A DNA stretch of 64,000 nt from assembly GCF_030816015.1 (NCBI RefSeq), contig NZ_JAUSXN010000001.1, forward strand, positions 2,480,001 through 2,544,000, in the 5' to 3' direction. Positions 57,377 to 64,000 of the stretch are shown one piece after another (within the stretch, counting starts at the first letter, position 1; every line of letters begins with the position of its first letter). The stretch comes from Pedobacter sp. W3I1 (GTDB lineage Bacteria > Bacteroidota > Bacteroidia > Sphingobacteriales > Sphingobacteriaceae). The position numbers were made by a program, and so were the translations under genes. The notes under the pieces were generated by a model. That model was not told the DNA's origin. It searched no databases and saw only the letters and a list, made by a program, of their open reading frames with translations.

Positions 57377-57979
57377 ATGAACAAGCAGATTCCTCCATTT
57401 TTTTTAAGCGATGAATATTTTATTGATGAGAAAGTAAACTTTTTAAAGTTTGCAAACGAGTACAAAGTCTACAACGATCAGGGCGCTCAGATCGGGATTA
57501 TTAAACAGCGTATTTCTGGCTGGCAAAAAGCTTTAACCTTATTGGTTGATAAGCGAATGATGCCTTTTAAATTAGAAATTACCGATACCAACGACCAGTT
57601 ACAGGCTACCATTACAAGAGGCTGGACCTTCTGGATGTCGAAAATTATCGTTACCGATCCGTTTGGTGTTGAAGTGGGCATTATTAAACAAAAATTTAAA
57701 TTCTTTAAACCAACCTTTACCATTTCGAGCCCGACATCAGGAGAGGAAATTGCAAAAATCTCCGGCGATTGGAAAGCCTGGAACTTTAGCATCACCAATA
57801 ATGCAGGTGCTGAAATGGGCAAAATAAACAAAAAATGGGCTGGTGCTTTGAAAGAAGTTTTTACCACTGCTGATAAATACAATGTTTCTATCGATCCCAG
57901 TTATGCCGAAAGCAATCAAAAGGTTGCGATTGTAGCCACTGCGATTACCATTGATATGGTTTTGAAGGAGAGTAAATAA
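57377..57979 (+). CDS. Phospholipid scramblase-related / LURP-one-like (Tubby C-terminal fold) protein
   Basis: A 200-residue soluble protein built of repeated beta-strand pairs: FFLSDEYFIDEKVNFLKFAN, then IGIIKQRISGWQKALTLLVD, then VEVGIIKQKFKFFKPTFTIS and AEMGKINKKWAGALKEVF. The pattern of D-x-x-G-x-x-I-G-x-I-x-x-K turns is that of scramblase/LURP-one proteins, and a G-K-I-N-K-K-W-A type block near residue 155 is typical of bacterial members. Membrane-binding or lipid-related role is possible, but true scramblase activity is unproven in bacteria. A TATATTTTCG box at about 57340 may be its promoter. Confidence 0.83.
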   Translation: MNKQIPPFFLSDEYFIDEKVNFLKFANEYKVYNDQGAQIGIIKQRISGWQKALTLLVDKRMMPFKLEITDTNDQLQATITRGWTFWMSKIIVTDPFGVEVGIIKQKFKFFKPTFTISSPTSGEEIAKISGDWKAWNFSITNNAGAEMGKINKKWAGALKEVFTTADKYNVSIDPSYAESNQKVAIVATAITIDMVLKESK

Positions 57980-58020
57980 GTGCTTTGACAAGCTATCAAT
58001 GACAGGATCCAAAAATCGGT

Positions 58021-58103
58021 CGTCATTTCGACTGAAGCGCAGCGAAACGGAGAAATCTATTTGTTAGATTTCTCGACTACGTTGCACTCCGCTCGAAATG
58101 ACG
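58021..58103. repeat. Palindromic intergenic repeat of the CGTCAT...ATGACG family
   Basis: CGTCATTTCGACTGAAGCGC at the left and ACTCCGCTCGAAATGACG at the right; centre GAGAAATCTATTTGTTAGAT. Shares its right half almost exactly with the copy at 57192-57276. Confidence 0.85.
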
Positions 58104-58271
58104 ATACTGTGAGGCGATTTATTTCCTTAGAAACATGTTATTCATGTTGATTTTTATAAAATAAATTACCCCTCAGGATGACAAATCTATAATTATGATA
58201 CAGCCTCTTTTTATTTTATAGCTTTCTTCTTCTTCTATAATTTTCTTACAAACGATATCAAATAATTCGGT

Positions 58272-58279
58272 TAAATTTG
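58272..58279 (+). promoter_or_regulatory. -7 box of the heterodimeric ABC exporter operon
   Basis: TAAATTTG fits TAnnTTTG and lies 31 bases before the first ABC start. No clear -33 box at standard spacing. Confidence 0.5.
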
Positions 58280-58309
58280 GAACCTACAATTTAAGGTATC
58301 TTCATTGAT

Positions 58310-60046
58310 ATGAAAAAAACCAAAGAAGCTAAAAAGCCAGGTATTTTCAGTTTACTTGGAAACTACAGGGGCTTAATTTTTATGCTGATCCTGTTTGCAT
58401 TGCTCAGTAACGGCATCAACTTACTTTTACCGAAGATTATTGCAAGCGGTATCGACTCTTACACTAACAAAACATTCGATCTAAAAAGTATCCTGTTTCA
58501 GTTTTCGCTGGCCATTGTATTGGTTTTTATCTTTACTTATTTACAGAGTATTGTGCAAACCTATGCTTCGGAACGTGTGGCAAGAGATTTAAGAACCAGG
58601 TTATCTGATCAGATTTCGCGACAAAGCCATGCCTACATTATTCAGGCTAATCCTTCGAAACTGCTTACCAACCTTACTGCCGATGCCGATTCGATCAAAA
58701 TGTTTGTTTCGCAGGCTATCGTTTCCATCTGTTCATCTATCTTTTTAATTGTTGGGGCAAGTATTCTGCTCCTGATGATCAATTGGAAACTGGCACTTTG
58801 TGTAATTGCGATAGTGCCGATTATTGGGGGCGCATTTTTCTATGTGTTAAGCAAGGTAAAAGTGCTTTTCAAAAAAAGCAGGGAAGTGATCGACTGGCTG
58901 AACAAGGTAATCAGCGAAAGTATATTAGGTTCAGCTCTAATCCGGGTAATTAATTCTCAAGCTTTAGAATACAATAAATTTTTAGATGCAAATGCCAAAG
59001 CGAGAGATTTAGGGATATCTATTCTTCGAATGTTTGCAGCCTTGATTCCGGTTATTGTTTTCACCGCCAATTTATCTGGTTTGTGCATTTTGGTGCTGGG
59101 TGGTCATTTTGTAATTACCAATTCGATGACCTTGGGAGAGTTTACCGCTTTTAGCAGTTACCTCACACTCATTATATTTCCCATTTTGGTAATCGGTTTT
59201 ATGAGCAATGTAATTGCACAGGCTACAGCATCTTACCAAAGGATAGAAAGTGTGCTGAATGCTGCTGAGATCAAACATCCGGGTACGCTAACTACACAAT
59301 TGAGGGGCGATGTAGAAGCGAAAGATATTAATTTGAGTTTTGGTCAAAAGCCAGTTTTAAAATCGGTTTCATTTTCTGCCAAAGCAGGTTCTAAAACAGC
59401 CATTATTGGTCCTACAGCTGCGGGTAAAACACAATTGCTTTATATTTTAACCGGTTTGATTGATGCTGATTCGGGGGCGGTATTGTTTGATGGCGAGGAG
59501 ATTAAACAATACAACCAAGAGAATTTTCACCAACAGGTAGGTTTTGTATTTCAGGACAGCATCATGTTCAACATGAGCATTAGGGAAAATATTGCCTTTA
59601 GCGATACCGTTACAGACGAATCTCTGGCCAAGGCCATTGCTACTGCCGAACTTAAAGATTTTGTAGATGCTTTGCCCGATCAATTAAATACTATTATTTC
59701 AGAGCGTGGCAACAGCCTTTCTGGTGGACAAAAACAACGGATTATGCTGGCCAGGGCTTTAGCGGTAAATCCGAAGATCTTATTACTCGATGATTTTACC
59801 GCCCGTGTTGATACCAATACCGAGAAAAGGATTCTGGAAAATATCCAGCAGAATTATCCAGGTTTAACTTTACTTTCCATTACCCAAAAAATAGCTTCTG
59901 TTGAACATTACGAAAAAGTGATCTTGCTGATGCAGGGCGAAATCATTGCAGAAGGAACCCATCAGGAATTGCTGAAAAGCAGCCCTGAATATGTTCAGAT
60001 TTACAATTCACAACAGAGCACGAGTAATTATGAACTACAATCTTAA
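58310..60046 (+). CDS. ABC exporter half-transporter, degenerate-site subunit
   Basis: A 578-residue protein with six membrane helices and one ATPase domain. Walker A is IIGPTAAGKTQ and the signature is canonical LSGGQKQR. The Walker B reads LLLDDFTARVD, so the catalytic Glu is Asp, and the switch His is Gln (SITQKIA). This is the pattern of the non-catalytic half in heterodimeric exporters such as TM287/288. The next gene overlaps by 17 bases and encodes the partner with a full Walker B and His but a weak signature. Substrate unknown; exporters of this type move drugs, lipids or peptides. Confidence 0.93.
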   Translation: MKKTKEAKKPGIFSLLGNYRGLIFMLILFALLSNGINLLLPKIIASGIDSYTNKTFDLKSILFQFSLAIVLVFIFTYLQSIVQTYASERVARDLRTRLSDQISRQSHAYIIQANPSKLLTNLTADADSIKMFVSQAIVSICSSIFLIVGASILLLMINWKLALCVIAIVPIIGGAFFYVLSKVKVLFKKSREVIDWLNKVISESILGSALIRVINSQALEYNKFLDANAKARDLGISILRMFAALIPVIVFTANLSGLCILVLGGHFVITNSMTLGEFTAFSSYLTLIIFPILVIGFMSNVIAQATASYQRIESVLNAAEIKHPGTLTTQLRGDVEAKDINLSFGQKPVLKSVSFSAKAGSKTAIIGPTAAGKTQLLYILTGLIDADSGAVLFDGEEIKQYNQENFHQQVGFVFQDSIMFNMSIRENIAFSDTVTDESLAKAIATAELKDFVDALPDQLNTIISERGNSLSGGQKQRIMLARALAVNPKILLLDDFTARVDTNTEKRILENIQQNYPGLTLLSITQKIASVEHYEKVILLMQGEIIAEGTHQELLKSSPEYVQIYNSQQSTSNYELQS

Positions 60047-61790
60047 CCAGCTTAACACCAGGCAGGAAAAGCAATCTACTTTTAAGGCTTTAAAAAGCTT
60101 GCTAAAACTCATTTCTGCTGAGCGAAAAAACCTTTGGCTGGCACTAATTGCCATTTTGGTAAACTCGGGATTATTACTTTTGGGACCATTATTAGTGGGG
60201 CACACGGTTGATACCTATATCCGCACCAAACAATTTCATGGTGTGCTTATTTTTGGTGGCATACTGTTGGTGATGTACATGATAGCCATGGTTACCGGTT
60301 ACACCCAAACCCGGTTGATGGGCGGAGTGGGGCAAAGAATGTTATACACTTTACGCAATGCCATTTTTAATAAACTGCAGGAGTTACCGGTTTCATTTTT
60401 TAATCAGAATAAAGCTGGCGATCTGATTTCAAGGGTAAATAACGATACCGACAAGCTGAATCAGTTTTTCTCACAATCGTTAATGCAGTTTATCGGCAGT
60501 ATTGTAACCATGATCGGGGCAGGTATTTTTCTGCTTTCGATTAATTTAGAACTGGGTGCTGCAACACTTTCGCCTGCAGTGCTTATCGTTCTTTTTACCG
60601 TGGCCTTATCGCCTTGGGTAAAAGGTAAAAATGCTAAAAATTTAAAAAGTGTTGGCGGAATGAGCGCTGAAATACAGGAAAGCCTGAACAACTTTAAAGT
60701 GATTATTGCCTTTAACCGTAGGGATTATTTTAGGAAACGTTTTAATGAAGCCAATGCCGAAAACTATAAAACAGCCATAGGTGCGGGTTTGGCCAATAAT
60801 ATTTTTGTGCCAATTTATGGTTTGTTATCGAGCATAGCACAGCTGATTACCTTATTATTCGGTATTTACCTGATTTCTACCGGCAACTTTACATTGGGTT
60901 TATTGGTAAGCTATATTGCTTATACCACCAATTTTTATAATCCGCTAAGGCAATTGGCTGCCCTTTGGACCAGTTTTCAGGTGGCTATGGCCAGTTGGGA
61001 CAGGATATCGCAGATCTTATCGTTGGAGAGTGACCTAAAACAGATTAAAGTTGACGAAAATATCACTTCTGATGCTTTGCTTGAATTTAAAAATGTGAAT
61101 TTCTCTTATGATGACAGTAAAGAAATTCTCCATAATATTAATCTGAAGTTCGAAAAAGGTAAAACTTATGCTTTGATTGGTCCAACCGGAGGGGGAAAAA
61201 CCACTACTGCTTCTTTAATCTCCCGTTTGTACGATGCGACTAAAGGAACGGTGCTCTTAAACGGTAAAGATATCCGTTCATTTTCTGCGGAAGAAAGAAC
61301 ACAAAAGATCGGTTTCATTTTGCAAGAGCCATTTTTATTTACTGGAACTGTAAAAGAGAATATTTTGTATGGCAACAGTCAATATAAAGACGTAATGGAT
61401 GAGCAGTTAGAAAAAATAATTGAAGAAGCCAACCTAAATGCACTTTTAGCCATATTTGATGAGGGATTAAATACACAGATTACTTCCGGATCAGACAGTA
61501 TAAGTTTGGGGCAGAAACAGCTGATTGCCTTTATGCGTGCGGTTTTACGGAATCCTGAACTGTTGATCCTTGATGAGGCTACGGCAAACATCGATACCAT
61601 AACGGAGCAGCTTTTGGGAAGCATATTAAACAAACTTTCGAAAGAAACTACCCTTGTTATTATTGCCCACCGTTTAAATACCATCGAAAACGCTGATGAA
61701 ATTTATTTTGTAAACGAAGGTGAAGTGCAAAAGGCCGGAACGCTGAACGATGCATTAAATATGTTACTAAAAGGGAAGCGGGTAAGTTAA
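60030..61790 (+). CDS. ABC exporter half-transporter, catalytic-site subunit
   Basis: Start at MNYNLNQLNTRQEKQSTFKA (60030), within the end of the previous gene (17-base overlap); the frame is open 39 bases further up but those codons are a shadow of the first gene. Length 586 residues. Six-helix domain followed by ATPase: Walker A LIGPTGGGKTT, Walker B LLILDEATANID with catalytic Glu, and H-switch VIIAHRL are normal, but the signature is SLGQKQ rather than LSGGQ. Together with the first subunit this gives one normal and one degenerate ATP site. Translational coupling supports a heterodimer. Confidence 0.93.
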   Translation: MNYNLNQLNTRQEKQSTFKALKSLLKLISAERKNLWLALIAILVNSGLLLLGPLLVGHTVDTYIRTKQFHGVLIFGGILLVMYMIAMVTGYTQTRLMGGVGQRMLYTLRNAIFNKLQELPVSFFNQNKAGDLISRVNNDTDKLNQFFSQSLMQFIGSIVTMIGAGIFLLSINLELGAATLSPAVLIVLFTVALSPWVKGKNAKNLKSVGGMSAEIQESLNNFKVIIAFNRRDYFRKRFNEANAENYKTAIGAGLANNIFVPIYGLLSSIAQLITLLFGIYLISTGNFTLGLLVSYIAYTTNFYNPLRQLAALWTSFQVAMASWDRISQILSLESDLKQIKVDENITSDALLEFKNVNFSYDDSKEILHNINLKFEKGKTYALIGPTGGGKTTTASLISRLYDATKGTVLLNGKDIRSFSAEERTQKIGFILQEPFLFTGTVKENILYGNSQYKDVMDEQLEKIIEEANLNALLAIFDEGLNTQITSGSDSISLGQKQLIAFMRAVLRNPELLILDEATANIDTITEQLLGSILNKLSKETTLVIIAHRLNTIENADEIYFVNEGEVQKAGTLNDALNMLLKGKRVS

Positions 61791-61799
61791 TATATTTAC

Positions 61800-61832
61800 A
61801 GACCTCGCAGGTTTTTAAAACCTGCGAGGTCT
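61800..61832. terminator. CCTCGCAGG palindrome after the ABC exporter operon
   Basis: AGACCTCGCAGGTTT pairs perfectly with AAACCTGCGAGGTCT, 10 bases past the ABC stop and 15 bases before the next start. It may act as terminator or internal processing site; also a dispersed repeat (see 7863-7901 and 34457-34489). Confidence 0.6.
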
Positions 61833-61846
61833 AATCAATAATACAA

Positions 61847-62737
61847 ATGAAAAAATATTTCTTCTTTTTGGCGTTTTCTGCCCTAAGCATTACTTCTTTT
61901 GCGCAAAGTGCAGGTCAAAATCTTTTTGTTCAGGACAGTTTAAAGGTGATTTCTGCACAGTTTAAGTTCACAGAAGGTGCATCTGTTGACAAAAAGGGCA
62001 ACGTTTTTTTTACGGATCAACCCAACGATAAGATCTGGAAATATGATATTGATGGCAAACTGAGTCTGTACATGGATAAATCGGGTAGGGCCAATGGAAC
62101 TTATTTTGATAAGAAAGGAAACTTAATTGTGTGTGCCGATGAGCATAATCAAATCTGGTCTATCGATAAAAACAAAAAAATAAAAGTGCTTTTCAGTGAT
62201 TATGAAGGCAAAAAGGTTAACGGGCCAAATGATATCTGGTTGGATGCTAAAGGTGGTATTTATTTTACTGACCCCTACTATCAGCGCGATTACTGGACGA
62301 GAAAATCGCCTGAGATTCAAGGTCAAAAGGTATATTATCTGCCAAAAGGCAAAAAAGAAGCCATTATTGTGGCCGATGATGTGATAAAACCTAATGGTAT
62401 TGTGGGTACGCCAGATGGTAAATTTTTATATGTCGCCGATATGGGCGCGAATAAAACATACCGTTATTCGATTGGTACTAATGCCAGGTTAACAGACAGG
62501 CAACTTATCCTTAACCAGCATTCTGACGGGATGACTTTGGATAACAAAGGAAATATTTATGTAACCGGAAAAGGAGTGAACATTTACAAACCTACAGGCG
62601 AAAAAATTGGTCATATTGATGTACCTGAAGAGTGGTGTGGTAACATTTGTTTTGGTGGAAAAGATAAAAATTTGCTTTTTATTACGGCTTCAAAATCGCT
62701 GTATGTTATTCCTACTAATGCGAAGGGAGTGGAGTAA
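61847..62737 (+). CDS. SMP-30/gluconolactonase/LRE family protein, secreted
   Basis: A 296-residue six-bladed beta-propeller with a signal peptide (residues 1-19, ending SFAQ). Calcium-ligand and active-site pieces: FTEGASVDKKGNVFFTDQPN, KVNGPNDIWLDAKGGIYFTD and VTDPYY-type loop, then KPNGIVGTPDGKFLYVADMG. It probably hydrolyses a sugar lactone or a similar ester in the periplasm. It follows the ABC exporter genes by about 55 bases on the same strand, after a palindromic repeat that may stop transcription. Confidence 0.92.
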   Translation: MKKYFFFLAFSALSITSFAQSAGQNLFVQDSLKVISAQFKFTEGASVDKKGNVFFTDQPNDKIWKYDIDGKLSLYMDKSGRANGTYFDKKGNLIVCADEHNQIWSIDKNKKIKVLFSDYEGKKVNGPNDIWLDAKGGIYFTDPYYQRDYWTRKSPEIQGQKVYYLPKGKKEAIIVADDVIKPNGIVGTPDGKFLYVADMGANKTYRYSIGTNARLTDRQLILNQHSDGMTLDNKGNIYVTGKGVNIYKPTGEKIGHIDVPEEWCGNICFGGKDKNLLFITASKSLYVIPTNAKGVE

Positions 62738-62889
62738 TGCTTTGTTATGGTCGTTTAAAGGCATGTAAAGCCAAATAAACAAGGATGAATTAAGCCAATA
62801 AAAAAATCTGTTCAGTTTATTCAACCCCTAAAAATATTAAACACATTAATTAGTTTTGGATTCCTACTTATAGGGATAGACGACTATGA

Positions 62890-62918
62890 AAAAGCCCTCT
62901 CAGGATTGAAGGGCTTTT
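62890..62918. terminator. Bidirectional terminator between SMP-30 gene and the hybrid regulator
   Basis: AAAAGCCCT pairs with AGGGCTTTT around an 11-base loop, with A-run left and T-run right. It lies 17 bases past the stop of the regulator gene (minus strand) and about 150 past the SMP-30 stop. Confidence 0.88.
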
Positions 62919-62935
62919 TTACTTTTATATCCACG

Positions 62936-64000
62936 CTAATGTTTTAAGTTCTGCATGTAACCTGTTGGTGTTACTCCGAATTCTTTTTTAAATGCCTTTG
63001 TAAAATAAGATTGTGTTTGTATACCGATCCGGTACATTACCTCTGTCATCAATACATCTTCGGTTTTCATAATTTCAATGGCCTTTCTAAGTCTCGCTGA
63101 ACGTACGAACTCTCCAATCGATTGACCTGTTATCGATTTTATTTTCTGATAGAGTTTCGTTCTGCTCATGCCAATTTCTTTGCATAAATAATCGATATCC
63201 ATTTCAGGGTTAATCATCTCGGCATCAATAATCGACAGTAATTTGGTCAGGAAAGCTTTATCCCTCTCTGAATGGGCAAGTGCTCTTGGCTCAGTATCTT
63301 TATTTTTTAAATAGTGATCTTTAAGTTTTTGCCGTTGCTCGAAAATGTTTTTGATGGTGAGCTGTAAAAGGTTAATATTGATGGGTTTGGTGAAATAAAG
63401 ATCAGCACCCGATTCGGCACCTTCTATCTCAGCCTCGATACTGTTTTTGGCCGTAAGCATTAAAAATGGAATATGGCTGGTTTCTATATCTTCTTTGATA
63501 TGCTTACAAAATTCTGTTCCGTTCATGCCAGGCATCATTACATCACTGATAATCAGATCAGGTAAATTTTTTCGCGCCTGTTCAAGCCCTGAATGTCCAT
63601 CTGCAGCTTCGGTAATTACATAAAAAGGACTTAAGGTATCTTTTAAAAATGTTCTCAGTTCTTCGTTGTCATCTACGATAAGAATACTTGTTGCGGCATC
63701 TGCAGGTATTTGCTCTATACTGACTTGTGTTACTTCAGTTTCCAATTGATAACTGATGCTTTCTAACCGCGTTCCACCAGGTTCATTGTTTTGGCTAAAC
63801 TGTTCGTTTAGTGTGTAATCTGCTTTGCTGCCTGGGATACCGATAATAATTTCTGTTCCTTCGTTGCGCTCGCTGGATACCTGTATCAATCCTTTATGAA
63901 GTATGGTTAAACTTTTTACGAATGCTAAGCCTACGCCAGAACCCAAATGTGTTTCGGTAATCCGGTAATAACGTTCGAATAAATGTTGGATGGAGTCTTT
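62936..64000 (-). CDS. Hybrid two-component regulator (HTCS type), 3' part: kinase end, receiver and AraC domain
   Basis: The frame is open to the window edge, so the gene begins outside. Seen part (about 354 residues): end of the HATPase_c domain with FERYYRITE and the G2 box GSGVGLAFVKSL, then a receiver domain (ILIVDDNEELRTFLKDTL, phospho-acceptor Asp in LIISDVMMPGMNG, Lys in YFTKPIN), then an HTH_18 AraC domain (LCKEIGMSRTKLYQKI and MYRIGIQTQSYFTKAFKKEF). Such one-protein two-component systems control polysaccharide use genes in Bacteroidota. The sensor half and the regulated locus lie beyond the window or are not obvious. Confidence 0.93.
   Translation of the reverse strand, partial: KDSIQHLFERYYRITETHLGSGVGLAFVKSLTILHKGLIQVSSERNEGTEIIIGIPGSKADYTLNEQFSQNNEPGGTRLESISYQLETEVTQVSIEQIPADAATSILIVDDNEELRTFLKDTLSPFYVITEAADGHSGLEQARKNLPDLIISDVMMPGMNGTEFCKHIKEDIETSHIPFLMLTAKNSIEAEIEGAESGADLYFTKPININLLQLTIKNIFEQRQKLKDHYLKNKDTEPRALAHSERDKAFLTKLLSIIDAEMINPEMDIDYLCKEIGMSRTKLYQKIKSITGQSIGEFVRSARLRKAIEIMKTEDVLMTEVMYRIGIQTQSYFTKAFKKEFGVTPTGYMQNLKH

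Noticed and set aside
1..64000. tRNA or rRNA genes
   Set aside because: I looked in all spacers over 150 bases for acceptor/T-loop patterns and found none; a covariance search would be needed to exclude weak ones.

Overview
The window reads as chromosomal DNA of a Bacteroidota bacterium, most likely a Sphingobacteriaceae member close to Pedobacter. The evidence is AT-rich DNA, start sites without Shine-Dalgarno sequences, promoter boxes of the TAnnTTTG type, a Por (type IX) secretion sorting domain, a hybrid two-component regulator, ECF sigma factors with membrane partners, many SPII lipoproteins, and intergenic spaces filled with palindromic repeats. The genus is inferred, not proven.

Layout. 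0-7 kb: the 3' end of a YyaL-like gene, slyD, two tandem Uma2 nucleases, an ECF sigma factor with an anti-sigma/barrel fusion (apparent C-terminal frameshift), a DUF4397 lipoprotein and an ABC-F ATPase with an unusual second half. 7-12 kb: a secreted 21-residue-repeat protein, a HEAT-like protein, a nitroreductase, DUF1801, a GreA-like protein and a DUF3298 lipoprotein. 12-26 kb: exported hydrolases, namely two polysaccharide deacetylase lipoproteins around a frameshifted HExxH peptidase, an S9 peptidase, an M57-type peptidase, an S8-like T9SS protein and an M28 peptidase, with repeat-dense DNA around a PepSY-like gene. 26-31 kb: envelope beta-barrels, an FMN reductase, an Fsr-type MFS exporter and a protein of 22-residue repeats paired with a barrel. 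31-39 kb: clpB, a GH78 rhamnosidase, an SRPBCC protein and pyrE. 39-46 kb: an AraC regulator with its probable target operon, a DeoR regulator divergent from nudK, an alcohol dehydrogenase, a coiled-coil membrane protein, a candidate small RNA and a second Nudix protein. 46-52 kb: an ECF sigma operon and the DUF3822-rsmD-coaD block, split by an IS110-family element. 52-64 kb: a DAC-fold (cyclic-di-AMP synthase-like) protein with an altered motif, a Dda/RecD2-like helicase, a four-helix-bundle membrane protein, CvfB, a scramblase-like protein, a heterodimeric ABC exporter, an SMP-30 family protein and the 3' part of a hybrid two-component regulator.

No tRNA, rRNA, CRISPR array or prophage was recognised. 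The most interesting items are: (1) a compact candidate small RNA at about 45.66-45.75 kb with a promoter box, three hairpins and a terminator; (2) a palindromic site present upstream of both the AraC gene and the adjacent PEP-mutase-like operon; (3) an IS110 element whose transposase-proximal non-coding end is where a bridge RNA would lie, inserted between rsmD and coaD; (4) a three-copy repeat of unknown nature around a PepSY-like gene; (5) two secreted internal-repeat proteins, one next to a barrel gene; (6) enzymes with altered catalytic motifs (DAC RHR to RHF, S8 Asp to Lys, ABC-F without a second Walker A); and (7) two single-base frameshifts that are either real or assembly errors.
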